In this document: positions 9,115 to 16,244 of the stretch, piece after piece
Layout of the letters: the number at the start of each line of letters is the position of its first letter
Numbering within the stretch: the stretch's first letter is position 1
Origin: an uncultured Paludibacter sp.
GTDB taxonomy: Bacteria; Bacteroidota; Bacteroidia; Bacteroidales; Paludibacteraceae
Direction: 5' to 3'
Assembly (NCBI GenBank): GCA_937927845.1
Contig: CALFXE010000062.1
Location: 7,175-71,174 of the forward strand
DNA: 64,000 nt
Notes under the pieces: model-generated
The model's database searches: none
What the model was told of the DNA's origin: nothing
What the model saw: the letters and a program-made list of their open reading frames with translations, nothing else
Made by a program: the position numbers and the translations under genes

Positions 9115-9146
9115 AAAACCCCGCTTATTTTGGTAAGCGGGGTTTT
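9115..9146 (+). terminator. Rho-independent terminator after tRNA-Asn
   Basis: AAAACCCCGCTTA and TAAGCGGGGTTTT form a 13-bp stem around a 6-nt loop, followed by a short T run. It lies inside the element, so the element supplies a replacement terminator for the tRNA whose own terminator was displaced to 29626-29668. Confidence 0.85.
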
Positions 9147-9213
9147 GCTATATGTGTATATGTCAGCATTTTAGTGAAATGGGGATATATTAAAAAAAGC
9201 CTCTTTTCTCATG

Positions 9214-9237
9214 TTTGTCGCCAAATTTGTCGCCAAT
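9214..9237 (+). repeat. Tandem TTTGTCGCCAAA, putative integrase arm sites (left)
   Basis: Two 12-bp units, TTTGTCGCCAAA and TTTGTCGCCAAT, lie head to tail about 110 bp inside attL. A matching pair lies inside attR at 29525-29544 with a 10-bp period. Confidence 0.6.
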
Positions 9238-9251
9238 TTTTTTTTTAACAT

Positions 9252-10391
9252 ATGAGACTACATGCGCAAATAATTAATACCCGAAAAAACGGTATGTGTC
9301 CGGTTTATATAATATGTTATATAAACAGAGAGCGCGTAAGATTAAAAACAAATGTGGAAGTAAAATACAATGAATTTGACAGGTCACAGGGTGTTGTATA
9401 TGGATATGTGAAAAATGCAAAGGATAAAAATTTACTGATTAACAACATCAAAAAACAAATTACAGAAATAGAGATTAGATATAGATTGAGAAATTTGGAC
9501 TTTACAGCTAAAGATCTAAAAAATGAGTTTGAGAAACCACATTATAATACATCATTCCTTTCCTTTTATTCTCAAGAATTAGAAAAACGTAAAACTGCCA
9601 TTTCTATAAGTATGTATCAGAAATATAGCATAACATTAAAAAAGCTTCAAAAATTCAGGAATGAGATAACTTTTAATGATTTAAACATTGATCTGTTAAA
9701 TGATTATTCAGCCTTTTGTAAAAAAACCGGAAACTGTCAAAATACAATCAATGCAAATTTGAAAAATATCAAATATTTTGTGCGCCTGGCTTACAAAAAG
9801 AAAATGATATTGGAAGATATTTTTACTGATTATAAAATATCAAACATCCAACCTCATAGAAATTTTCTATCAGAAAAGGAATTATATAAACTGGTAGATT
9901 ATTACAAAAGAAAAATCTTTACTGAAAAACAATTAAAGATACTTCGCCCTTTTCTGTTTTCTTGTTTTACAGGATTAAGATTTAGCGATATAGAAAACCT
10001 TCGATTCGATAATATAGTAGAAGATACCATTATTATTAAGCCTATTAAAACAAGTTATTTAGATAAAGTGGTTAGAATTCCGCTTTGTCAACAGGCTATA
10101 GATTTAATTGATTTTTCAATAAAGAGAAGACGTGTTTTCACTCTCTTTAGCAGCCAGTATATAAATCGAGAATTGAAAAATATTTTGGATATGGTTGATA
10201 TAAAAAAGTATATAACCTTCCATTGTGCACGTCATACATTTGCTACATTTTATTTACGTAAGACAAAAGATTTAACCGGATTACAGCGACTTTTAGGACA
10301 TGCAAATTTAGCTGATACAATGATTTATTTACATGTGATTGATGATGATTTACGTGTTAACATTAAGGAGCTGGATAAAGTATTTACATAA
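9252..10391 (+). CDS. Tyrosine recombinase (integrase) of the element
   Basis: A 379-residue Bacteroidetes-type phage/transposon integrase. The N-terminal arm-binding domain (about 1-85) is followed by a SAM-like core-binding domain (about 100-185) and a catalytic domain. Its catalytic residues are R243 (TGLRFSD), H324 and R327 (HCARHTF), H350 (GHAN) and Y359 (MIYLHV), so it appears intact. It is the first gene inside attL, transcribed away from the tRNA, the usual position for an enzyme that targets a tRNA 3' end. It would cut and rejoin the 14-bp core, and the tandem TGTCGCCAAA sites are candidate arm sites. No clear promoter was found; read-through from the tRNA is limited by the terminator at 9115-9146. 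Confidence 0.95.
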   Translation: MRLHAQIINTRKNGMCPVYIICYINRERVRLKTNVEVKYNEFDRSQGVVYGYVKNAKDKNLLINNIKKQITEIEIRYRLRNLDFTAKDLKNEFEKPHYNTSFLSFYSQELEKRKTAISISMYQKYSITLKKLQKFRNEITFNDLNIDLLNDYSAFCKKTGNCQNTINANLKNIKYFVRLAYKKKMILEDIFTDYKISNIQPHRNFLSEKELYKLVDYYKRKIFTEKQLKILRPFLFSCFTGLRFSDIENLRFDNIVEDTIIIKPIKTSYLDKVVRIPLCQQAIDLIDFSIKRRRVFTLFSSQYINRELKNILDMVDIKKYITFHCARHTFATFYLRKTKDLTGLQRLLGHANLADTMIYLHVIDDDLRVNIKELDKVFT

Positions 10392-10424
10392 CAACTAATA
10401 TCAACAATTTAAATTATAATTTTT

Positions 10425-10922
10425 ATGGGTAGAAATTTATTTGTCGACTGCGAATGGTTCTTAAACCAGCAAATTTATTTAATTGGTTATGGTTACAATC
10501 TGAAAGAAATTAACCAGCTTCACGATTATACTATTAATCGTTTTTCTTTTGCTTCAATACTGAGAAATGTTGATGCAATATATTGTTATGGTCCGGATAT
10601 AGGAATGTTGGAAAAATTCTTTAATACAGATTTAAAGACTTATTATTACTGCTTTAACCTGTTATCAATAATTAAAAAACTTGAACCGGATTTACCATCA
10701 TATAAATTATGTGATCTGGAAAAGATAGCAGATATTCAAAGAGAAACGATTGAATATAAATCTAACATTTGGCAGCTTCATAAAGACTGGATGAATCCGT
10801 TAAAGAAATATTATGCTATGAAGTATAACCGGGAAGATGTAGAAAATTTAATGCGTATAAAAAATTACTTTTTTCAAAAGCATGGTATAACAAGAAAAGA
10901 TATTGAGCATTTAAGAATGTAG
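10425..10922 (+). CDS. RNase H-like 3'-5' exonuclease (YprB-type) candidate
   Basis: A 165-residue protein whose pattern fits the RNase_H_2/YprB branch of DEDD exonucleases. An N-terminal strand carries the first acidic pair (LFVDCEWF, D8 and E10). A middle YGPDIGMLEKFF segment follows, then a conserved-looking LPSYKLCDLEKI segment that in this family precedes the helical part. The protein closes with a Y-N-R-E-D-V motif (about 139-144) carrying the last acidic residue. Length is short but complete for a stand-alone domain. It follows the integrase by 33 bp on the same strand, so the two are probably co-transcribed. A role in end processing, or in degrading competing nucleic acid, is inference. 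Confidence 0.6.
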   Translation: MGRNLFVDCEWFLNQQIYLIGYGYNLKEINQLHDYTINRFSFASILRNVDAIYCYGPDIGMLEKFFNTDLKTYYYCFNLLSIIKKLEPDLPSYKLCDLEKIADIQRETIEYKSNIWQLHKDWMNPLKKYYAMKYNREDVENLMRIKNYFFQKHGITRKDIEHLRM

Positions 10923-10929
10923 ATAAATT

Positions 10930-10960
10930 AAAACCCCTGCATGTGGATGCAGGGGTTTTT
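10930..10960. terminator. Bidirectional terminator
   Basis: AAAACCCCTGCAT and ATGCAGGGGTTTT form a 13-bp stem with a 4-nt loop, with A and T runs on the two sides. It separates the rightward integrase/nuclease pair from the leftward late block ending at 11093. The 130 bases between it and 11093 show nothing further. Confidence 0.85.
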
Positions 10961-11092
10961 GGCTTCGTTGTCCAACATCTAATAATTGGTATCCACTTTG
11001 GGGGGTTCTTAATTTTCCGTCTAAATTTTAGCGAGTTTATATTTGGCTATATTATATGACTTCCCATTTTCAAACCGGAACAAATGTAATAT

Positions 11093-11650
11093 TTATTTTT
11101 TCATATATCTTCTAACTTTGGTAAAATTTATTGTTTTTGGCAATAAACGATAAATAATGTAAATTAAAGTGATAAGAATTATTATTAAATACAGTTTACC
11201 CATGAATATAAAAACCTTATCATACCATTTAAAAGGTTTTTCAATATATGATATTTTTTCTTCTATAACCTGTTTAAATGATTCCGTTTTTGCATCTGAA
11301 CTAAAAACTTCAGAATTTTCATTCTTTAGAAAAACATTGTCAGATGCAACATCTTTTAATAATGTTTTATTTGATTTATTTATTATTATTATTTTACTCT
11401 CCGGAAGCTTACCTGTTAATGTGTTAATCTCTTTGGTAGTGTCATATTCAATGATCTGAATTGATGATATATTATCAACTGAAATAACTGATTCTTTCAC
11501 TAAATTTTGAATTATCTCCAATACGTTATTATTTTCTTCCCGGATTGAAGCAGAAACAACATGTTGAGTATTTTCAACTGTAGATATTTTTTCTGCCGGC
11601 TTGCATGACAACAACAAAAATGAGATAAATATAATTTGTATAACTTTCAT
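11093..11650 (-). CDS. Lipoprotein with C-terminal membrane helix (unimolecular spanin candidate)
   Basis: A 185-residue protein that I do not recognise by family. The N-terminus is a lipoprotein signal (MKVIQIIFISFLLLSC, lipobox Cys16). About 125 polar, Ser/Asn/Glu-rich residues follow, and near the C-terminus there is one strong membrane helix (about 150-168) with a basic tail (VRRYMKK). Outer-membrane lipid anchor plus inner-membrane C-terminal helix is the layout of u-spanins such as phage T1 gp11, which join the two membranes and fuse them at lysis. It is the last gene of the late block, overlapping by 4 bases a small holin-like gene, with a glucosaminidase nearby. The layout is seen; the spanin role is inferred. 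Confidence 0.6.
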   Translation of the reverse strand: MKVIQIIFISFLLLSCKPAEKISTVENTQHVVSASIREENNNVLEIIQNLVKESVISVDNISSIQIIEYDTTKEINTLTGKLPESKIIIINKSNKTLLKDVASDNVFLKNENSEVFSSDAKTESFKQVIEEKISYIEKPFKWYDKVFIFMGKLYLIIILITLIYIIYRLLPKTINFTKVRRYMKK

Positions 11651-11952
11651 TTCTTTTGAAGTTTTAAAACGGTTTTACCATTTATACGAAGATCGCAGGG
11701 TTCACGATAACAGGCTTTTTCTTGCAGTTCCTTAATTACCTTACCTTGTTGCTCCAAGTTTTCCCAAAGGGATTTAAATTGCTTGTCTATAACATCATAA
11801 TTAATGACATTAATATCAGCCGTTTCTTTCTTTTTGTTAAGCAGCTTATTTACAACCATAGTGGTTATACTGCCGGCAGTTGCACCTATACCGGAACCAA
11901 CGGCAATAAGTGCCGGATCGGAAAAGAAATCATTTATAACCTGTAATATCAT
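11647..11952 (-). CDS. Small one-helix membrane protein, holin-like
   Basis: A 101-residue protein with a Gly/Ala-rich hydrophobic segment at about 13-37 (LIAVGSGIGATAGSITTMVV) followed by LLNKKKE. Next come a helical region around FKSLWENLEQQGKVIKELQEK and a two-cysteine C-terminal part (ACYREPC) ending in basic residues. Small one-helix proteins beside endolysin and spanin genes are often holins or lysis regulators; the sequence alone does not prove this. Its stop overlaps the start of the lipoprotein gene by 4 bases, so the two are translationally coupled. Confidence 0.55.
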   Translation of the reverse strand: MILQVINDFFSDPALIAVGSGIGATAGSITTMVVNKLLNKKKETADINVINYDVIDKQFKSLWENLEQQGKVIKELQEKACYREPCDLRINGKTVLKLQKK

Positions 11953-11953
11953 A

Positions 11954-13363
11954 TTAATCTAAAATAGATGTTTCATCAATCCAAATAGTTTGAGCATTAA
12001 CATTATCAACTCCACATTCCGCAATGAATTTTTCTTTTGTATCTATTCTATTAGGAAGATTAAGCAGATTAGTTAAATTAGCATTTTTAAAATTTGCTTC
12101 TTGAATGGTAAAAATACTGTGAAAATTAGCTCCCTGAAGGTTTGCACCTCCAAAATCAGTTCCTTGACAGCTTGTACCTTCAAAATTAGCTCCCTGAAGG
12201 TTTGCATCTTCAAAATAAGCGTTATGAAAGTTTACATATTCAAAATTAGCATTTTCACAAATTGAAAATCTAAAATCAGTTCTTTGACAGTCTGCACTAG
12301 AAAATTTAGTATTCTTACAATTTGCATTTGTAAACATAGCATCCTGAAGTTGTGTACTGTAAAGGTTAGTCTCCTGAAGGTCTGCAAACTGAAAATTAGC
12401 TCCCTGACAGTTTGCAGTTTCAAAATTAGCTTTATGTAAATTTGCCTTTAAAAAATTAGCTCCCTGAAGATTTGTACTTTCAAACATAGTTCCTTGACAG
12501 TTTGCACCTGAAAAAAATGCTCCTTGAGCGGTAAAAGCATTTACAAGAATAGCATTCTGCAGGTTTGCATTAGAAAAATTAGTTTCTTGACAGTTTGCAT
12601 TTGAAAACTCAGCATTTTGACAGTTTGCATTAGAAAAATTAGTTTCTTGACAGTTTGCATCCAGAAAGAAAGCGTTCTTACAATTTGCACCTTTAAAATC
12701 AGCTTCTTGACAGTTTGCACCCATAAAATCAGCATCTTGACAGTTTGCATTAGAAAAATTAGTTCCTTGACAGTTTACGAATTCCATTGCTAAGGATATA
12801 GTATATTTCTTAAAACAACAATTTTGTAATGATATATTAACTCCTATTTTACTATCATTCTCTTTTACTAAATAAAATTGCATTGTTTCTTTTACGGCAA
12901 TGAATGGATATTCTTTATCCAATAAATCATCATAAGTAATAGAATCAATCTCTACAAGAGTATCTACATTGATAATATTTGAAAACCTCTGAGATAGAGG
13001 GATAAGACTTATGTCAGCCGATAATCCTGAAAATGCAAACGAATCCCTTTCAAATGAAAAACCCAAAAACATTTTATCAATTGAATATGAGTTAGTTTCA
13101 AAATTTTCGTTATTATAGGCATCCATTGCCCCCACAAAATTCAAATACACATGTTCAGGTACATGCACTAATTCTGTGTAGTTATCCCAGTTCATAGTTT
13201 TATTATGATTGTAGAAGTTGATTGTAATTGGCTTCTCAAATGTGGGCTTTTTATCTTCAGAAAGTGCGTTAATAGCTTTAATTACATCTGATAGATATTG
13301 ACCTGGACGCATGTCAATTATGCCTTGTTTATTAAGACTTAATTTGTTTTGTAGAATTAACAT
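11954..13363 (-). CDS. Pentapeptide-repeat protein with unique N-terminal domain
   Basis: A 469-residue protein. Residues 1 to about 185 form a unique, partly beta-rich domain (LSLNKQGIIDMRPGQYLSDV near the N-terminus). From about 190 to 430 it is a pentapeptide-repeat region, in which successive pentads alternate a central Phe (NFSNA, DFMGA) with a central Cys or Leu (NCQEA, NLQGA). At least a dozen repeat cysteines are visible. Such repeats fold as a four-sided beta helix. A short C-terminal cap ends IWIDETSILD. A unique N-terminal domain plus a rigid rod suggests a virion spike or fibre, or a DNA-mimic effector; neither is proven. Its position among lysis and structural genes favours a late virion role. 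Confidence 0.75.
   Translation of the reverse strand: MLILQNKLSLNKQGIIDMRPGQYLSDVIKAINALSEDKKPTFEKPITINFYNHNKTMNWDNYTELVHVPEHVYLNFVGAMDAYNNENFETNSYSIDKMFLGFSFERDSFAFSGLSADISLIPLSQRFSNIINVDTLVEIDSITYDDLLDKEYPFIAVKETMQFYLVKENDSKIGVNISLQNCCFKKYTISLAMEFVNCQGTNFSNANCQDADFMGANCQEADFKGANCKNAFFLDANCQETNFSNANCQNAEFSNANCQETNFSNANLQNAILVNAFTAQGAFFSGANCQGTMFESTNLQGANFLKANLHKANFETANCQGANFQFADLQETNLYSTQLQDAMFTNANCKNTKFSSADCQRTDFRFSICENANFEYVNFHNAYFEDANLQGANFEGTSCQGTDFGGANLQGANFHSIFTIQEANFKNANLTNLLNLPNRIDTKEKFIAECGVDNVNAQTIWIDETSILD
12564..12660 (-). repeat. DNA-level 60-bp duplication inside the pentapeptide gene
   Basis: Two identical 37-nt blocks (12564-12600 and 12624-12660) are spaced exactly 60 bp apart, equal to four pentads or one helical coil. 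A third, nearly identical block begins near 12744. The wider gene shows a 30-bp periodicity around the word CAGTTTGCA. Confidence 0.85.
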
Positions 13364-13395
13364 GATTATATATTTTTAAAATTAAACATCAAATT

Positions 13396-13656
13396 TTATA
13401 TCTTTTGAAAATAGTATTGTTCTATGAGTGCTTTGGGACTAACTCCTGTACCGGCAAATCGAATATAAACAGGTACGTCTATAACAACATCAGGATCGTT
13501 TTTCCAATGCCACATTAAATTTGCAGCTATTTGAATATTATCGTTGATTATAATGACATCATCGCCTGTATTGGTCACTTTTATTGTCGAGTAGCCGTCA
13601 ACCTCTATTAATGAGTTTTCGGTTTTTACGCTTGTTCTAAATGTTGTTTTATACAT
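13396..13656 (-). CDS. Small beta-rich late protein
   Basis: An 86-residue protein of unknown family. It has no signal peptide or membrane helix. The sequence is almost entirely short alternating hydrophobic strands (SLIEVDGYSTIKV, DVIIINDNIQIAANL, VVIDVPVYIRFAG), which suggests a small beta-sandwich or barrel. A helical end follows (PKALIEQYYFQK). It lies between the glucosaminidase and pentapeptide genes in the late block, so a minor virion or spike-base role is plausible but not shown. Confidence 0.55.
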   Translation of the reverse strand: MYKTTFRTSVKTENSLIEVDGYSTIKVTNTGDDVIIINDNIQIAANLMWHWKNDPDVVIDVPVYIRFAGTGVSPKALIEQYYFQKI

Positions 13657-13657
13657 A

Positions 13658-13765
13658 TTATTTTCTTAAATGTTTTAATAAAAAATAAATACCTGCACTG
13701 ATAAATAATAATACTCCGGAACCTATTCCTACGGCTGCTACGGTTTTAAAATCAATTTTTTTTTT
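13658..13765 (-). other. Putative -1 frameshift extension adding a membrane anchor to the glucosaminidase
   Basis: The glucosaminidase frame ends shortly after a run of ten A (minus strand; T run at 13756-13765). Slipping back one base in that run enters an open frame that reads KIDFKTVAAVGIGSGVLLF, then a second hydrophobic stretch, ending KHLRK at a TAA (13658-13660). That is one strong membrane helix with a basic tail, like the C-termini of neighbouring late proteins. I see no ATG, GTG or TTG that would start this frame independently close by. Programmed slippage is inference; a homopolymer sequencing error or a decayed fusion are alternatives. Confidence 0.5.
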
Positions 13766-14190
13766 AATGTTGCCACTATATTCATGATTTTGGTTATGTA
13801 CTCCGGATCTGTCGCATAACCACCTTTTTGAATTTCTGTAATATATTGCAATTCATTATCAACATATTGCAATGCCTTTTTAAACCAACTTTTTGATGTT
13901 ATCAGCTTTGCGTAATCTTCAAAACTTTCTTCCGGTGTGTTGTATGCTCTGAATAATGCCTGTACGCTGGTATATTTACCGTTGATAAATTCTTTGGTCC
14001 ATAACAGTTGTGTTTTGCCGGACCATGTAGAACTAGCTTTAATTCCAAAATACATATTACCCGGTGCACTTTTACCCCAACCGGTTTCAAGTGCCGATTG
14101 TGCCATAGTAACATATGGATTAAGTCCATATTTACCGGCAACATTTAAAGCTGCCTGTTTGGTTGCCTGTATGAATTGTTCCTGTGTCAT
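13738..14190 (-). CDS. Glucosaminidase-type peptidoglycan hydrolase (endolysin candidate)
   Basis: A 150-residue GH73 (FlgJ-like) N-acetylglucosaminidase domain without a signal peptide. It carries the catalytic glutamate in ALETGWGKS (E35), NMYFGIKA, the FRAYNTPEESFEDYAKLI segment and the closing GGYATDPEY motif. The enzyme would cut the glycan strands of peptidoglycan, either at lysis or during entry if virion-associated. In the annotated frame it ends KKKLILKP with no membrane segment; a -1 slip on the adjacent ten-A run would attach a membrane anchor. It is in the late block directly downstream of a small unknown gene (1-bp overlap of stop and start). Confidence 0.9.
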   Translation of the reverse strand: MTQEQFIQATKQAALNVAGKYGLNPYVTMAQSALETGWGKSAPGNMYFGIKASSTWSGKTQLLWTKEFINGKYTSVQALFRAYNTPEESFEDYAKLITSKSWFKKALQYVDNELQYITEIQKGGYATDPEYITKIMNIVATLKKKLILKP

Positions 14191-14547
14191 TTAGCGTATG
14201 AATTGTAATGCTGCAAAACCTGCTGTTAACCATTTAAGCCAGGATGATTCCTTTTTATAATCTGTATCCTGTAAATCAAAATCTACATCATTCTCACGAA
14301 ACCAACCTACCGGCATACGATCGGTATAAAGTAGTTCTGCTTCAATCCAGGTAACATCAGCTTTGTCAGTAAACATATTACCGGTAGCAAAACCAATTGT
14401 ATTTTCAACATCTAAATCGCGTAAGAGCTTACGATCAAAAGAACGGATACAATAACCCCTATTCCACTGCGGATATGCCATAGCATTTGCCCATGTACAT
14501 TTTATACCTAACTTCTGACCTTTGAGTTTTGAAATGAATTTTTTCAT
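14191..14547 (-). CDS. Small late protein with hydrophobic C-terminus
   Basis: A 118-residue protein of no recognised family. The N-terminus is basic (MKKFISKLKGQKLGIK). The middle is polar with several Trp and Tyr residues (AYPQWNRGYCIRSF, DVTWIEAELLYTDRMPVGWF). The last about 16 residues form a short hydrophobic segment (LKWLTAGFAALQFIR) that could insert in or lie on a membrane. That tail resembles, in a weaker form, the terminal anchors of its neighbours. The gene abuts the glucosaminidase start, so the two are probably co-translated. Function unknown. Confidence 0.6.
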   Translation of the reverse strand: MKKFISKLKGQKLGIKCTWANAMAYPQWNRGYCIRSFDRKLLRDLDVENTIGFATGNMFTDKADVTWIEAELLYTDRMPVGWFRENDVDFDLQDTDYKKESSWLKWLTAGFAALQFIR

Positions 14548-14550
14548 ATC

Positions 14551-15495
14551 TTATTTTTTACGAGTTGATAAATATTTGTCAATAAAATAAAAACCTGCAA
14601 AACCGACAGCTAAATATTTAACCGTGTTAAGTGTTGTTTTTCCTGAAGCCTGATCTATAGCTTTATTTGCAAGTTTTTGATTTGCTTCATTTTCTTTCAT
14701 CAATTCTTGATAAACATCAGGAGGTAATAATTTTACTAACTTGGCTGTAAGATCTGCCGAATATGTGAAATCCGCTTTGCTTTCTGCATGCAGTGATTTA
14801 AACAGGGCATAAGCTGCTGCAAATGTTCCTGCCACCAAAACAACACTGATAATGATTGCAATTGTACCGGATATAACTATACCAATGCCGGGATTATTTA
14901 AAAAATCTATAAGATGTTTATTGTATACGGAAAAATCAGGAGATGATCCTTCCTCATATTTTTGTAGATATCCGGATTCTTTTAATTTTTGATCTCTTTG
15001 AGATAATCTGTATTGAAGATTATAAAGCGTTTGTCGACTTTTAATCGGTATAACTATACCTCTTTGTTTTGCATAATCGAGTATACGAGCGCAGAGAAGA
15101 TTATTTTCAAGGATTTGCTGATTGTAAGATATAATTTCCTTAATCAGATTTTCAGCTTTTATAGCATCTGAATTACTGTCGGTTGGTGCAGTTAATGAAA
15201 ATTCTTTTAAATCTTCAGAGAATATATAACCCCATTGATTGGGTTCCAATGATGGTGATGATAAATTAAAGCCATACTTAACCTGTACGATCACTCTGTC
15301 TTCGGATATCGGATAGTATCTACCGGTCATTAAGAGCTTTGAGTTTTTGCTAACTGTAACTGATACAATTCTAAATTTTCCGTCTCTGGTTGGTTCGGGA
15401 TAATTCATACCGATAACATCAGTATTATGCAAAGCCCAAATAGCTCTGTTAATGTATTCTCCGGATAATGTATTTGGAAATTTATCTTCAAACAT
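14551..15495 (-). CDS. Late membrane protein with two hydrophobic segments
   Basis: A 314-residue protein of no recognised family. Residues 1-100 look globular and beta-rich (FRIVSVTVSKNSKLLM, RVIVQVKYGFNL). About 105-180 is helical and charged. There is one long membrane segment at about 203-233 (GIVISGTIAIIISVVLVAGT). About 50 charged residues follow, then a second segment at about 290-307 close to the C-terminus, ending in STRKK. The C-terminal anchor with a short basic tail is the same layout as in the proteins encoded at 19267-19962 and 19955-21484. A virion membrane or injection-apparatus protein is a reasonable guess. Confidence 0.6.
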   Translation of the reverse strand: MFEDKFPNTLSGEYINRAIWALHNTDVIGMNYPEPTRDGKFRIVSVTVSKNSKLLMTGRYYPISEDRVIVQVKYGFNLSSPSLEPNQWGYIFSEDLKEFSLTAPTDSNSDAIKAENLIKEIISYNQQILENNLLCARILDYAKQRGIVIPIKSRQTLYNLQYRLSQRDQKLKESGYLQKYEEGSSPDFSVYNKHLIDFLNNPGIGIVISGTIAIIISVVLVAGTFAAAYALFKSLHAESKADFTYSADLTAKLVKLLPPDVYQELMKENEANQKLANKAIDQASGKTTLNTVKYLAVGFAGFYFIDKYLSTRKK

Positions 15496-15500
15496 AATTA

Positions 15501-16244
15501 CTACTTTTTAATAAAACCTTTTGCCATTGTATACATGTTATCCCCGCTTGCTGCTAAATCGGCAATAGCTTCTAAAAGACCTATATAATCAGGATCTGCA
15601 TTAGCCCACTTGATAAGTGCCGTTTCAATTCTGTTTGCATCCTGTGTATTCTGCGTATCTATATCAGTTTCATCATCATTTTTTTCATAAACGTATTCCG
15701 GTTCTTCAACCGGTTCTGCCGATGCTATGGATACTGCCGGCTGATCTGGTATTAATTTATTCACTAATGATGATGCTATCGTTCCTATATATGGTTCTAA
15801 CTTTTGCATAATACGCGTACCTACTGTATCAACTTCTTTTAAAGATTTTTGAAGTTGTATATTTTGTTCTTTCAGATCCTTTAGTTCACGCTCTCGATTA
15901 GCTTTATCTAAAGCCTCTGTAATGCGTTTTTCTACCTCTTCAGGTGTGATGCCTATTGTACCCACAGTATGTTGAGAGGGTTGTAAGCTGCTTCCCTGAT
16001 TGTTTTGAAATTCTTCCTGGAACATACCACGTCCGGAACTTTTATTTGATTTTGCTTTAATTACAAAGCGATTACCAAGACTTAGGCGCATGGTATCTCT
16101 GAAACGCTGTTTGCGTGCTTCTAAAGCTTCATCATCTAAAGAATCAAACACTTTAGCATTATCATCTTTTGTAAGAGAAACTGTCCACCATTCAAGATTA
16201 TTCAGTTCTAACCATTTAATTACATCTTCTACGTTTGCTAACAT
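15501..16244 (-). CDS. Late protein with central coiled coil
   Basis: A 247-residue protein, not recognised. The N-terminus has LNNLEWWTVSLTKDDNAKVFDSL, followed by an Arg-rich segment. A predicted coiled coil at about 104-145 (TPEEVEKRITEALDKANRERE, then KEQNIQLQKSLKEV) is followed by a short amphipathic region and an acidic stretch (EPEYVYEKNDDETDIDTQN). The C-terminus is helical. There is no membrane helix. Coiled-coil plus acidic, low-complexity linkers resemble scaffolding or assembly factors, but the similarity is only in composition. The start overlaps the end of the following paralogue gene by 7 bases, consistent with co-translation in an assembly module. Confidence 0.55.
   Translation of the reverse strand: MLANVEDVIKWLELNNLEWWTVSLTKDDNAKVFDSLDDEALEARKQRFRDTMRLSLGNRFVIKAKSNKSSGRGMFQEEFQNNQGSSLQPSQHTVGTIGITPEEVEKRITEALDKANRERELKDLKEQNIQLQKSLKEVDTVGTRIMQKLEPYIGTIASSLVNKLIPDQPAVSIASAEPVEEPEYVYEKNDDETDIDTQNTQDANRIETALIKWANADPDYIGLLEAIADLAASGDNMYTMAKGFIKK

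Noticed and set aside
12541..12750. Open frame within the pentapeptide gene, with repeats of MQTVKKLI type
   Set aside because: It is the shifted-frame reading of the 30-bp DNA repeat of the pentapeptide gene; the codon pattern and the clear main frame show it is not a gene.
12120..12780. CRISPR-like regular repeats
   Set aside because: The repeat period is 30/60 bp with no unique spacers and it lies inside one coding frame; it is protein-level repetition.
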